Source of the DNA: Pelomonas sp. KK5
GTDB taxonomy: Bacteria > Pseudomonadota > Gammaproteobacteria > Burkholderiales > Burkholderiaceae_C
Length of the DNA stretch: 39,197 nt
NCBI RefSeq assembly: GCF_001984095.1
Contig: NZ_LYVQ01000029.1
Coordinates: 1 to 39,197, forward strand
Direction: 5' to 3'
The notes below the pieces were generated by a model that saw only the letters and a program-made list of their open reading frames with translations, ran no database searches and had not been told where the DNA came from. This document shows positions 29,547 through 39,197 of this stretch, piece by piece. Numbering within the stretch: position 1 is the first letter of the stretch; every line of letters starts with the position of its first letter. The position numbers and the translations under genes were made by a program.

Positions 29547-30779
29547 ATGCCCGTCAATCTGCAAGCCCCCGATCCCGCTTCCCTGCATGCCGTGCCCGGC
29601 GTCCGCCTGGGCGTGACGATGGCCGGCATCCGCAAGGCCAACCGGCGCGACCTCAGCGTGATCGAGCTGGCGCCCGGCTCCTCGGTGGCCGGCGTGTTCA
29701 CCGCCAACCGCTTCTGCGCCGCGCCGGTGCAGGTCTGCCGCGAGCATCTCGCCCTTGGCGGCAACGAGATCCGCGCGATCCTGGTGAACACCGGCAACGC
29801 CAACGCCGGCACCGGCGAGGACGGCCTGGCCCGCGCGCGCCAGAGCTGCCAGGCGCTGGCCGGCGCGATGGGCGTCAAGCCCGCGCAGATCCTGCCCTTC
29901 TCGACCGGCGTGATCATGGAGACGCTGCCGGTGGACCGCATCGTCGCCGGCCTGCCCGCCGCGATCGCCGCGCTGAAGGCCGACAACTGGGCCGAGGCCG
30001 CCGCCGGCATCATGACCACCGACACGCTGCCCAAGGCCGCCTCGCGCCAGGTGCAGATCGGCGGCGCCACCGTCACGCTCACCGGCATCAGCAAGGGCGC
30101 CGGCATGATCCGCCCGAACATGGCCACGATGCTGGGCTATGTGGCGACCGATGCGAACGTGGCGCCCGGCCTGCTGCAGGCCCTGGTCAAGGAAGCGGCC
30201 GATGCCTCCTTCAACCGCATCACGATCGACGGCGACACGTCGACCAACGACTCCTTCGTGCTGATCGCCACCCACAAGGCAGCTCATGCCCGCATCGACT
30301 CGCTCGACAGCGCCGAGGGCCAGGTCTTGCGCAAGGCGCTGATCGAGGTCTCGCAGCAGCTGGCCCAGGCCATCGTGCGCGACGGCGAGGGCGCGACGAA
30401 GTTCATCAGCGTGGTCGTCGAGGGCGGCAAGACCGAAGAGGAATGCAAGCTCGCGGCCTACGCCATCGCCCACTCGCCGCTGGTCAAGACCGCCTTCTTC
30501 GCCAGCGACCCGAACCTGGGCCGCATCCTGGCCGCGGTCGGCTATGCCGGCATCGCCGACCTGGACCAGACGCTGATCGACCTGCACCTCGATGACGTGC
30601 ATGTGGTCACGAAGGGCGGCCGCCGCCCCGAGTACCGCGAGGAAGACGGCCAGCGCGTGATGAAGCAGGCCGAGATCACCGTGCGCGTGGGCCTGAACCG
30701 CGGCACGGCGACGACCACCGTCTGGACCTGCGATTTCTCGCACGAGTACGTGACGATCAACGCCGACTACCGCTCCTGA
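29547..30779 (+). CDS. argJ: Bifunctional glutamate N-acetyltransferase / amino-acid acetyltransferase ArgJ
   Basis: This 410-residue enzyme of arginine synthesis moves the acetyl group from N-acetylornithine to glutamate. Many members can also acetylate glutamate from acetyl-CoA. The precursor cuts itself before the nucleophile Thr194 in the motif [12 protein letters not shown] (191-202) to give alpha and beta chains. The oxyanion-hole pair is in STGVIME (119-125), and ELGRI-type substrate loops appear as [15 protein letters not shown]. The C-terminus [13 protein letters not shown] is family-typical. The start at 29547 was chosen by family length, and the longer ORF from 29490 runs into the terminator. 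It ends exactly where the convergent methyltransferase ends. Confidence 0.97.
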   Translation: MPVNLQAPDPASLHAVPGVRLGVTMAGIRKANRRDLSVIELAPGSSVAGVFTANRFCAAPVQVCREHLALGGNEIRAILVNTGNANAGTGEDGLARARQSCQALAGAMGVKPAQILPFSTGVIMETLPVDRIVAGLPAAIAALKADNWAEAAAGIMTTDTLPKAASRQVQIGGATVTLTGISKGAGMIRPNMATMLGYVATDANVAPGLLQALVKEAADASFNRITIDGDTSTNDSFVLIATHKAAHARIDSLDSAEGQVLRKALIEVSQQLAQAIVRDGEGATKFISVVVEGGKTEEECKLAAYAIAHSPLVKTAFFASDPNLGRILAAVGYAGIADLDQTLIDLHLDDVHVVTKGGRRPEYREEDGQRVMKQAEITVRVGLNRGTATTTVWTCDFSHEYVTINADYRS

Positions 30780-31595
30780 TCAGGCCCGCGTGATCACCAC
30801 CTCCAGGTAGTCGCTCGGCACCACCAGGCTGCCTGGCCCGGCGCGGTTCAGGCTGTTCAGCAGCGTCGTCAAGTCCTGGGCCAGCCGCTCGCCCTGCTCC
30901 GCCGGCAGGGCGGCAAAGGCCTTGTGCGTCGGGCCGTACCAGTCGCGGAAGACCTGGATGTAGTGGGCGGCCGAGCGGTAGCGGAAATTGAACTGCCGCG
31001 GCGTCACCACGATGCGGGCGGCGCGGTCGCCGAACAGCTGCTGCAGGTGCGACTCCACGCCCCACAGCGACGGCGGCTGCACGCCGGCCGGTGGCGGCAG
31101 GTAGCGGCCCAGCGTCTTGAAGACCTGGCCGATGAAGCCCTCGGGTGTCCAGTTCGCCAGGCCGATGCGGCCGCCCGGCCGGCAGACCCGGGCCAGCTCG
31201 GCCGCGGCCTGCGCCTGGTTGGGCGTGAACATCACGCCGAAGGTGGACAGCACCGCGTCGAAGCTGGCGTCCCCGAAGGGCAGGGCCTCGGCATCGGCCT
31301 GCTGGAAGTCCACCTGCAGGCGCTCCGCATGGGCGCGCTCGGCGCCGCGCTCCAGCAGGCTGGCCACGTAGTCGGTGGAGGTCACGTGCGCGCCGCGCCG
31401 TGCGGCGGCCAGCGTGGCATTGCCGTTGCCGGCGGCCACGTCCAGCACGCGCTCGTCCCAGCGCAGGTCGCAGGCCTCGGCCAGTTGCTCGCCGACGATC
31501 TGCAGCGTGGTGCCGATGACGGCGTAGTCGCCGCTGGCCCAGGCAGTCTGCTGGCGGGCCTTGAGGGCGGCGAGGTCGGTCGCGGGTGCATTCAT
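30780..31595 (-). CDS. Class I SAM-dependent methyltransferase
   Basis: This 271-residue protein has a Rossmann-fold methyltransferase core: motif I VLDVAAGNGNATLAAA (SAM binding), TSTDYVASLLE with the acidic ribose contact, and motif II/III FQQADAEALPFGDASFDAVLSTFG. RVCRPGGRIGLANWTPEG is the post-motif-III loop. The pattern is that of the UbiE/COQ5-like Methyltransf_11/25 group. The C-terminal 100 residues, which set substrate choice, have no assignable motif. The stop codon abuts the argJ stop in convergent orientation. It is divergent from the OsmC-like gene, with 180 bp between them that show no clear promoter. The substrate is unknown. Confidence 0.85.
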   Translation of the reverse strand: MNAPATDLAALKARQQTAWASGDYAVIGTTLQIVGEQLAEACDLRWDERVLDVAAGNGNATLAAARRGAHVTSTDYVASLLERGAERAHAERLQVDFQQADAEALPFGDASFDAVLSTFGVMFTPNQAQAAAELARVCRPGGRIGLANWTPEGFIGQVFKTLGRYLPPPAGVQPPSLWGVESHLQQLFGDRAARIVVTPRQFNFRYRSAAHYIQVFRDWYGPTHKAFAALPAEQGERLAQDLTTLLNSLNRAGPGSLVVPSDYLEVVITRA

Positions 31596-31775
31596 GGTGC
31601 GTGGCTCCTTGAGGGTGGGTGGGCGCGGCAGTCACCGCGCTGGCCCGCACTGTGCGGCGCGGGGCCACCTGCCGTCCTGCCCGAGCGTCGCCGGGAACTG
31701 TCCGATCGTCCGCGCTTGGCTGTCGGGCGGAGAGCGCACAGAATGCGCCCTAACGTTCAATCGGAGCGGATAGTC

Positions 31776-32309
31776 ATGAGCCTGATCGATGTGGCCGCGG
31801 CACTGGAACGGGTGAGGGCGGTGCTGCGGCGCCGGCCGGAGTCGGGCCTGCACGACGATGCGGCGGCGACGGCGCGCTGGGAGGGCGGCACGCGGGTCCT
31901 CGCCAGCCATGCCGGCGGCGCCCGGTTCGTCACCGACATGCCGACCGAGCTCGGTGGCAGCGGAGAGCATCCGACCCCGGGCTGGCTGTTCCGCGCCGGC
32001 ATGTCCTCCTGCGCGGTGGTGTCCATCGTGTTCGCGGCGGCCGGCGAGGGGATCGAGCTGGCGGCGCTGGAAGTGAAGGCCACCAGCCGCTCCGATTCGC
32101 GCGGCATGTTCGGCCTGCCGGATGCCGAAGGGCGCCCGATCAGCGCGGGCCCGGGCGAGCTGCAGCTGCATGTGCGCATCGCCGCGCCCGGCGTGCCCGA
32201 GGCCCGGCTGCGGGCGCTGGTCGAGGCGGCGGTCGCCCGTTCGCCGATGCCGACGGCGGTGCGCAACGCCAATCCGCTGGCGCTGAATATCGACGTTAGC
32301 CCCGGCTGA
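31776..32309 (+). CDS. OsmC/Ohr-family protein lacking the second active-site Cys
   Basis: This 177-residue protein has the OsmC fold. The N-terminal strands include ARWEGGTRVLASHAGGARFVTDMP. A central helix (PGWLFRAGMSSCAVVSIVFAAAGEGIEL) holds Cys79, and LEVKATSRSDSRGMFG and a final LNIDV strand follow. OsmC/Ohr thiol peroxidases use two cysteines. Here the second site, normally Cys-Pro, reads VARSPMP with Ser156, and Cys79 is the only Cys. It may therefore use another thiol donor, or not act as a peroxidase. The ATG at 31776 has GGAG 9 nt upstream, and an in-frame ATG at 31743 is less likely. It lies 6 nt before the AraC-type gene, so they form one operon. Confidence 0.87.
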   Translation: MSLIDVAAALERVRAVLRRRPESGLHDDAAATARWEGGTRVLASHAGGARFVTDMPTELGGSGEHPTPGWLFRAGMSSCAVVSIVFAAAGEGIELAALEVKATSRSDSRGMFGLPDAEGRPISAGPGELQLHVRIAAPGVPEARLRALVEAAVARSPMPTAVRNANPLALNIDVSPG

Positions 32310-32315
32310 CGCGCC

Positions 32316-33332
32316 ATGGACGCCCTCTCCGAGACCTTGCGCGTGGTGCGCCTGGTCGGCGCCATCTTCATCCAGACCCGCTTCACCGCGCCCTGGTGCT
32401 ACCAGGCGCCGCGGGCCGACGCCGCCGCGCCGCTGCTGGAGCCCGGTGCCGAGCGCGTGGTCGTCTTCCACCTGATCACCGAGGGCGAGTGCTGGCTGGA
32501 GATGCCCGCCGCCCCGCCGCTGCGGCTGGTGGCCGGCGACGCCGTGCTGTTCCCGCAGGGCGACGCCCACCGCATGAGCGCCGAGCCCGGCGCGGCGCCG
32601 CCGGCCAACGTCAAGCTGGAGCGCCTGCTGGCCCGCCGTCCGCGCGAACTGGCCTACGGCGGTGGCGGGGCGACGACCCGCATCGTCTGCGGCTACATGG
32701 CCTGCGATGCGCGGCTGGCCCGGATGCTGCTGGCCGGGCTGCCGCCGGTGGTGCGGGTCAATGTGCGCGGCTCGGCCGCCGGCCTGTGGCTGGAGGCCTC
32801 GGTGCGCTATGCGCTGGCCGAGGCGCGCTCGCCCCGGCCCGGCGGCGAAGGCGTGCTGGCCAAGCTGGCCGAGGTGCTGTTCATCGAGGTGCTGCGCCTG
32901 TACATGAATGCCGAGGGCGAGGAGGGCCGCACCGGCTGGCTCACCGGCGTCGGCGACAAGATCGTCGGCCCGGCGCTGCGCTGCATGCACCAGCGGCCCG
33001 CCCATGCGTGGACGCTGGACGAGCTGGCCCGCGAGGCGGCCACCTCCCGCTCCGTGCTGGCCGAGCGCTTCCAGCGCCTCGTGGGCAGCTCGCCGATGCA
33101 GTACCTCACGCAATGGCGCATGCTGCTGGCGGCCAACCTGCTGCGCGGCAGTAACGCCCAACTTGCACGGATTGCCGAGGACGTCGGCTACCAGACCGAC
33201 ACCGCCTTCAGCCGGGCCTTCCGCCGGGAATACGGCGCGCCGCCGGCAGCCTGGAGACGGGCGGCTATGAACGGAACAGGCGCGAGTACTGTTCCTCGTG
33301 CTGCGCCGACAGGATCGCCAGCATCGGCGTGA
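32316..33332 (+). CDS. AraC-family transcriptional regulator with cupin sensor domain
   Basis: This 338-residue protein has an N-terminal cupin-type sensor (AraC cupin_6 group): [36 protein letters not shown] and [12 protein letters not shown]. The C-terminal AraC DNA-binding domain (about residues 225-325) has two helix-turn-helix units: [38 protein letters not shown], then [31 protein letters not shown]. It is cotranscribed with the OsmC-like gene, so it probably controls it, though the ligand is unknown. The last 20 residues (from about NGTGAS) are low-complexity, and their codons overlap the end of ureF on the other strand by 68 bp. Confidence 0.9.
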   Translation: MDALSETLRVVRLVGAIFIQTRFTAPWCYQAPRADAAAPLLEPGAERVVVFHLITEGECWLEMPAAPPLRLVAGDAVLFPQGDAHRMSAEPGAAPPANVKLERLLARRPRELAYGGGGATTRIVCGYMACDARLARMLLAGLPPVVRVNVRGSAAGLWLEASVRYALAEARSPRPGGEGVLAKLAEVLFIEVLRLYMNAEGEEGRTGWLTGVGDKIVGPALRCMHQRPAHAWTLDELAREAATSRSVLAERFQRLVGSSPMQYLTQWRMLLAANLLRGSNAQLARIAEDVGYQTDTAFSRAFRREYGAPPAAWRRAAMNGTGASTVPRAAPTGSPASA

Positions 33333-33948
33333 AGGCCTGGCGGTCCTCGTCGCCCATCGCCAGCGCGGCGTCCACGCAACCCGGGATCGCCTCGGCCAGC
33401 GCCTCCAGGATGCGCTGGCCCGCGCTCTGGCCCAGCGGCACCGCCTTGACCGCGGCCGCCACCATGTTCTCCGCCCAGCCGAAGGCATGGGCCAGCATGG
33501 CCTCGCGCAGCGGCGCCCCGGTCTGGGCCGCGGCCAGCGCGAAGGAGATGGGCCAGCTCGGCGCCGGCTTCAGTGCGGCCAGTTGCGCCAGCCGCGGGTC
33601 GGCCTCGGCCTTGTTGCGCAGCCATTCGACCAGCGAGCGCCCCATCTGCTCGGCCTGCTGGCGCAGCTCGCGGCTTTCGCGGGTCTGCAGCACCCAGTCG
33701 TTCAGCACCTGGATGCGCTGAATGTCGCCGTCATGCCAGGCGCGGGTGGCCGCGGCGCAGGCGGGCAGGTCGGCGCGGGCCAGGCCCAGGCGCAGCTGGT
33801 CCAGCAGCCAGGCGCGGGCCTGCGCCTCGTCGACGACGCGGCCCGAGTCCACGGCCGCTTCCAGCCCTTCGGAATAGCTGAAGCCCCCGACCGGCAGCGC
33901 CGGCGAGGCCAGCTGCATCAGCTGCAGCCAGGCGGCAGGGCTCACCAT
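33265..33948 (-). CDS. ureF: Urease accessory protein UreF
   Basis: This 227-residue cytoplasmic chaperone is part of the UreD-UreF-UreG complex that inserts nickel into urease. The conserved N-terminus [24 protein letters not shown], the RE-rich middle ([19 protein letters not shown]) and the C-terminus [11 protein letters not shown] are all typical and complete. The start overlaps the ureE stop by 1 nt. The next gene is not ureG but the convergent AraC regulator, whose 3' end overlaps this gene. The rest of the urease set must be elsewhere or missing. Confidence 0.95.
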   Translation of the reverse strand: MVSPAAWLQLMQLASPALPVGGFSYSEGLEAAVDSGRVVDEAQARAWLLDQLRLGLARADLPACAAATRAWHDGDIQRIQVLNDWVLQTRESRELRQQAEQMGRSLVEWLRNKAEADPRLAQLAALKPAPSWPISFALAAAQTGAPLREAMLAHAFGWAENMVAAAVKAVPLGQSAGQRILEALAEAIPGCVDAALAMGDEDRQAFTPMLAILSAQHEEQYSRLFRS

Positions 33949-34541
33949 CAGTGCTTGCAGCCGGGGCCGTGCACATGCGGCGCCGGTGCGGCGGTGACGG
34001 CGATGCCGATCGGCTTGCGCTGCGGCGCCGGGGCTTCATGCGGATGCGGATGGGCATGCGCGTGGCCATGGCCCTCGGCCGCATAGGCGCCGGCTTCCGG
34101 CTCGAAGGCGCTGCTTGCCTCGGTCACGATCAGGTGCATGTTCCCCAGCATCTCGGCCAGCACATGGTCCGGCTCCAGCAGCAGGCGGTCCGGCTGCAGC
34201 TCCAGCTGCACATGGCGGTTGCCCAGGTGGTAGGCGGCGCGCAGCAGGTCAAAAGGGCTGCCGTGCTCGGCGCAGGCGCGCACCTCCAGCACCGGCTGCG
34301 GCGCGGCCTCGACGACGACCATCGAGCCGTCCTCGACGACGAGCAGCACGTCGCCGCCGCGCACGGCGGTGCCGCGCGGCAGGAACACGCCGATGCGGCG
34401 GCCCTGGCTGTCGGTCAGGTCGAAGCGGCTCTTCTGGCGGACGTCCCAGTCCAGCGAGACGGTGGCGGCGCGCTTGAGCAGCACGGGCGCGAGGCCCCGG
34501 CCGCGCGGGACGAGTTTGTTGACGGTGAGCATCGTGGGCAT
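33948..34541 (-). CDS. ureE: Urease nickel metallochaperone UreE
   Basis: This 197-residue protein binds nickel and hands it to the urease maturation complex. It has the N-terminal UreE domain ([51 protein letters not shown]) and the metal-site domain with [13 protein letters not shown]. The C-terminal His-rich tail [14 protein letters not shown] and the end HVHGPGCKH are typical nickel stores. The start may be 34541 or 34532, and neither has a strong ribosome site. ureC, which usually precedes it, is absent, and fusA lies divergently 130 bp away. Confidence 0.95.
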   Translation of the reverse strand: MPTMLTVNKLVPRGRGLAPVLLKRAATVSLDWDVRQKSRFDLTDSQGRRIGVFLPRGTAVRGGDVLLVVEDGSMVVVEAAPQPVLEVRACAEHGSPFDLLRAAYHLGNRHVQLELQPDRLLLEPDHVLAEMLGNMHLIVTEASSAFEPEAGAYAAEGHGHAHAHPHPHEAPAPQRKPIGIAVTAAPAPHVHGPGCKH

Positions 34542-34671
34542 GGGGCTTGCGAGTCGAAGCCCGCACTGTAGCGAATGAGGCGATGACCTTCGCGCAGCGA
34601 GGCTGCTTGAAGCTCTTCATGCAAGCCCAATCTTTGCCGGCTACATTCACCGGCTGGACCCGGAGGACATC

Positions 34672-36777
<2,106 letters not shown>

Positions 36778-36790
36778 CAGCCTGGGCCGG

Positions 36791-37462
36791 CTAGCGTCCC
36801 ATCCCGGCCACGATCAGGTCGACGCCCGCCAGGAAGTCGGCCCGGTCGTCATGGGCGGCCAGCTTCGCAGCCTGGGCATGGGTGAAGGGGAACGCCGTCG
36901 GGTCGAGCCGTGACCAGGCCTGGGCCACCTGGCCCAGGAACTCGGTGCGGCCGACGGTGCGTGCCTGGGCCGACAGCCGGTTCGCCGCGTTCTGCCCGCC
37001 CACGCCGATGATGTAGTGCAGCAGTGCCGAGGCGCCGGCCCATTGCCCCCGCGGTGCCACACCCAGCGCCTGCACCTGCTGGCCGATGCGCTCCAGCAGC
37101 CGCACCATCGGCAGCCGTCCGGCCGCCTGGACCAGCGCGGCGCCGATCCACGGGTGCCTGTCCATCGCGTCGAACATGCCCAGGGCCAGCGCCCTCAGCC
37201 GCTGCTGCGGCGTGCGCCCGGCGGTGCAGCCGGCCAGGGTCCGTTCGACCACCGCATCGCAGGCCGCGACCAGCAGTTCATCCTTGTTGGCGACATGCCA
37301 GTAGATCGCGCCGGGGCCGGTGGCCAGGCGCTCCGACAGCGCGCGGAAGGTGAGCCCGGCCTCGCCGTCGCCGTCCAGCAGCTCGATGGAGGCCTCGACG
37401 ATGCGCTCGGGCGAGAGCGAATCCTCGCGGCGCCGGGCTGTGCCTGATTTCTTCGTGACCAT
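36791..37462 (-). CDS. TetR-family transcriptional repressor
   Basis: This 223-residue regulator has an N-terminal TetR helix-turn-helix: LSPERIVEASIELLDGDGEAGLTFRALSERLATGPGAIYWHVANKDELL (about residues 16-65). The C-terminal ligand domain resembles the TetR_C group (HPWIGAALVQAAGRLPMVRLLERIGQ, then LLHYIIGVGGQNAANR). The ATG at 37462 (MVTKKSGTARRRED) was chosen because the longer frame from 37513 would run through the shared operator. It is divergent from the flavin monooxygenase with a 44-bp gap that holds overlapping promoters and a 19-bp palindrome, so it very probably represses both genes. The ligand is unknown, likely the substrate of that enzyme. Confidence 0.92.
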   Translation of the reverse strand: MVTKKSGTARRREDSLSPERIVEASIELLDGDGEAGLTFRALSERLATGPGAIYWHVANKDELLVAACDAVVERTLAGCTAGRTPQQRLRALALGMFDAMDRHPWIGAALVQAAGRLPMVRLLERIGQQVQALGVAPRGQWAGASALLHYIIGVGGQNAANRLSAQARTVGRTEFLGQVAQAWSRLDPTAFPFTHAQAAKLAAHDDRADFLAGVDLIVAGMGR

Positions 37463-37471
37463 CGCCGTATC

Positions 37472-37500
37472 TTGACATGACTGGAACGTTGCTCCAACAT
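37472..37500 (+). promoter_or_regulatory. Predicted promoter of the flavin monooxygenase gene
   Basis: A consensus -35 box TTGACA (37472-37477) is followed 17 bp later by CAACAT (37495-37500). The predicted start point falls at about 37506-37508, on the ATG at 37507, so the mRNA may be leaderless. A weaker promoter reads the other way towards tetR (TTGGAG and CAAGAT, 17 bp apart). Confidence 0.5.
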
Positions 37501-37519
37501 CATGGAATGACATTCCATG
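37501..37519. promoter_or_regulatory. 19-bp palindromic operator (probable TetR-family site)
   Basis: CATGGAATGACATTCCATG is a perfect inverted repeat of 9 bp around one central base. It lies at the predicted transcription start of the monooxygenase and covers its likely start codon. The size and symmetry fit TetR-family operators. A weaker imperfect palindrome (TGGAACGTTGCTCCA) lies 4 bp to the left. Confidence 0.8.
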
Positions 37520-38670
37520 AAAATTCGGAAACCTCGGACAGGTCGGAGACGCCGATCGCCATCATCGGCGCCGGCCTGGGCGGGCTGATGCTTGCCCGTG
37601 TGCTGCATGTCCACGGCATCGCCGCCCTCGTCTTCGAGGCCGAGGCGGCGCCCGACAGCCGCGTCCAGGGCGGCATGCTCGACATCCATGCCGACAGCGG
37701 CCAGCTGGCGCTGAAGGCCGCGCGCCTGCACGACGACTTCCTGCCGCTGATCCACCCCGGCGGCCAGGCCGCGCGCGTGCTCGACCCTCACGGCCAGGTG
37801 CTGCTGGACCAGCCGGACGACGGCAGCGGCGGCCGGCCCGAGGTGCGCCGCGGCGAGCTGCGCGGCCTGCTGCTCGATTCCCTGCCCGCCGGCACCGTGC
37901 GCTGGGGCTGTAAGCTGGCCTCGGTCGAGCCGCTGGCGGGCGGCCGCCACGCGCTGCGCTTCGCCGACGGCACGGCGGTCAATTGCGCGCTGCTGGTCGG
38001 CGCCGACGGCGCCTGGTCCCGTGTGCGACCGCTGCTGTCGGCGGCCTGCCCGACCTATGCGGGCACCACCTTCATCGAGACCTGGCTGCACGATGCCGAC
38101 CGGCTTCATCCGGACAGCGCCGCGGCCGTGGGCGGCGGTTCATTCTTCGCGATGCAGCCCGGCCAGGGCATCTTTGCCCACCGCGAGCCCGACGGCGTGC
38201 TGCACAGCTACGCAGCGCTGAACCGGCCGATCGACTGGATCCGCGAGCTGCAGGCCGCCGAGCCTGCCGCCGCGCGGGCGCGCGTCGCCGCCGAGTTCCG
38301 GGGCTGGGCGCCGGCGCTGACCGCGCTGGTCACTGCGGGCGGGGCGGCGCCCGTCTTCCGCCCGCTCCACACGCTGCCGGCCGATCACCGCTGGCCGCGC
38401 GTGCCCGGCGTGACGCTGATCGGCGATGCGGCGCACCTGATGCCGCCGGCTGGCGACGGAGCCAACCTCGCGATGGTCGACGGCGCCGAACTGGCGCTGG
38501 CCCTCGTCGCCCATCCCGGCGATGCGGAGGCGGCGCTGGCCGCCCACGAGCAGGCGATGTTCTCCCGCAGTGCGCGGGCCGCGATGGGCGCCGCCGAGGT
38601 CATCGACGCCTGCCTGGGCCCGGCTGCGCCAGGCAGCCTGGTCGAGTTCCTGCGCGGCGCGGCGAGCTGA
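37507..38670 (+). CDS. FAD-dependent monooxygenase, TetX-like
   Basis: This 387-residue flavoprotein hydroxylates a small aromatic or polyketide-like substrate using NADPH and oxygen. The FAD-binding GxGxxG is IAIIGAGLGGLMLARVL. GGMLDIHADSGQLAL is the substrate/flavin loop seen in TetX relatives, VGADGAWSRVRPLL the DG motif and LIGDAAHLMPPAGDGANLAM the second FAD motif (GD). Sequence alone does not show tetracycline destruction, and many relatives act on other compounds. The ATG at 37507 is preferred over 37477 because 37477 overlaps a consensus -35 box. It is divergent from the TetR repressor and probably induced by its own substrate. Confidence 0.9.
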   Translation: MTFHENSETSDRSETPIAIIGAGLGGLMLARVLHVHGIAALVFEAEAAPDSRVQGGMLDIHADSGQLALKAARLHDDFLPLIHPGGQAARVLDPHGQVLLDQPDDGSGGRPEVRRGELRGLLLDSLPAGTVRWGCKLASVEPLAGGRHALRFADGTAVNCALLVGADGAWSRVRPLLSAACPTYAGTTFIETWLHDADRLHPDSAAAVGGGSFFAMQPGQGIFAHREPDGVLHSYAALNRPIDWIRELQAAEPAAARARVAAEFRGWAPALTALVTAGGAAPVFRPLHTLPADHRWPRVPGVTLIGDAAHLMPPAGDGANLAMVDGAELALALVAHPGDAEAALAAHEQAMFSRSARAAMGAAEVIDACLGPAAPGSLVEFLRGAAS

Positions 38671-38687
38671 GCGCTCTCAGGCAACCA

Positions 38688-38784
38688 ACCGTTCGGGCTG
38701 AAGCCTGTCGAAGCCCTGGGGCGTGCAGGTCGGCCCTTCGACAGGCTCAGGACAGGCCCTTCGACAGGCTCAGGGCGAACGGAA
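38688..38784. repeat. Dispersed palindromic intergenic repeat
   Basis: CCGTTCGGGCTGAAGCCTGT (from 38689) is roughly inverted by CTTCGACAGGCTCAGG and GGCGAACGG at 38760-38783. CTTCGACAGGCTCAGG also occurs at 38736-38751. The block is a nested inverted/direct repeat of the kind scattered through many high-GC proteobacterial genomes, and may also end transcription of the monooxygenase. Confidence 0.7.
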
Positions 38785-38809
38785 GTTTCGGCGCGCCGGA
38801 CCGGGGTGC

Positions 38810-39197
38810 TCAGAAGTCCACGGCCTTCGTGTGCAGGCCGCGCGCCACCAGCGTGGCATTGACCAGCTGCGCCTCGATGCGGCTGGAGAAGGGCCAGACG
38901 GCGGCCCGCCAGCCTTCGGGCGATTCGAACAGCTGGGCCTGCATGTCGGCCGCCTTGGGCTGCAGCGGCAGCACCAGCTCGCGCATCTTCTCCAGCGTGG
39001 CCTGGGCCTCCGCCTTGTTGCGCGTGGGCGGCGCGACCAGCGCGACGACCGCCGCACCCTTGGCGGCGGCTTCCCGGATATCGGGGCGCACCGTGTCGAT
39101 CGGCAGCGCCGGCGCCGCCGAGGCCGCCGCGGCGCGTGGCCCCGCGGGAGCGGGTTCCCGTGCCGGCGTCGGTGCCGATGCCGCGGCCTGCAGCGGT
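38810..39197 (-). CDS. C-terminal part of an unknown protein (cut by window edge)
   Basis: The minus-strand frame is open from the right window edge to a stop at 38810, giving about 129 residues. It starts with an Ala/Pro-rich low-complexity linker (PTPAREPAPAGPRAAAASAAPALP). A compact domain follows: REAAAKGAAVVALVAPPTRNKAEAQATLEKM, then LFESPEGWRAAVWPFSSRIEAQLVNATLVARGLHTKAVDF. The end resembles the PFxxxxxAxxxxxxLxxRGLxxxVV pattern of small SPOR-like or related repeat domains, but I cannot assign the family. The start is outside the window; the internal GTG at 39091 is not a likely start because the open frame continues upstream. No function is proposed. Confidence 0.6.
   Translation of the reverse strand, partial: PLQAAASAPTPAREPAPAGPRAAAASAAPALPIDTVRPDIREAAAKGAAVVALVAPPTRNKAEAQATLEKMRELVLPLQPKAADMQAQLFESPEGWRAAVWPFSSRIEAQLVNATLVARGLHTKAVDF

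Noticed and set aside
37477-37506. Upstream start codon for the monooxygenase
   Set aside because: ATG at 37477 overlaps a consensus -35 box; the added ten residues are not needed for the FAD-binding fold.
37507-38670. Tetracycline resistance gene tet(X)
   Set aside because: Only general family likeness is visible; relatives act on many substrates and no resistance-specific evidence or mobile context is present here.

Overview
The window is high-GC chromosomal DNA from a beta-proteobacterium, most likely order Burkholderiales (Rubrivivax/Leptothrix/Roseateles-like). The grounds are the petABC-sspA-sspB block, a DciA-like (DUF721) gene divergent from secA, a DUF1631 protein, PEP-CTERM proteins, a ureE with a His-rich tail and a solitary fusA. 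The genus cannot be fixed from the sequence alone.

Layout. 1-1340 (minus): start of a DUF1631 protein cut by the window edge, then mscL. 1548-5796 (plus): the three cytochrome bc1 subunits, a terminator, then sspA and sspB. 5883-11834 (minus): a complete ribose operon in the order rbsB-rbsA-rbsC-rbsR-rbsK-rbsD. A perfect LacI-type palindrome overlaps the -35 box of its likely promoter.

12056-12131 is tRNA-Thr(TGT), and it is the integration site of a 6.9-kb genomic island (12113-19022). A 19-bp copy of the tRNA 3' end, including CCA, lies at 19004-19022. The island carries a tyrosine integrase, a small unknown gene, a ParB/HTH protein and a serine recombinase flanked by an inverted-repeat set. 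Next come three co-directional, lower-GC genes of unknown function (15801-17460), a noncoding stretch rich in palindromes, and a two-gene membrane/secreted operon. Both ends hold three TGTGCTAC-like direct repeats spaced one helical turn apart, which look like recombinase arm sites. The three-gene cassette, whose last member resembles a Cys-His (papain/NlpC-like) hydrolase, is the best candidate for an undescribed system.

19072-24579 (minus): an HD-GYP response regulator followed 3 nt later by a 1448-residue hybrid histidine kinase, probably a phosphorelay that lowers cyclic-di-GMP. 24716-27962: a divergent dciA-like gene and secA, with a textbook terminator. 28217-29444: two PEP-CTERM exported proteins, one with a Cys/Gln arrangement like an internal thioester domain. 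29547-34541: argJ, a methyltransferase, an OsmC-like protein with an AraC regulator, and ureF and ureE without the other urease genes. 34672-38670: fusA, then a divergent TetR repressor and TetX-like flavin monooxygenase sharing a control region with a perfect 19-bp palindrome. A dispersed palindromic repeat and the C-terminal part of an unknown protein close the window.
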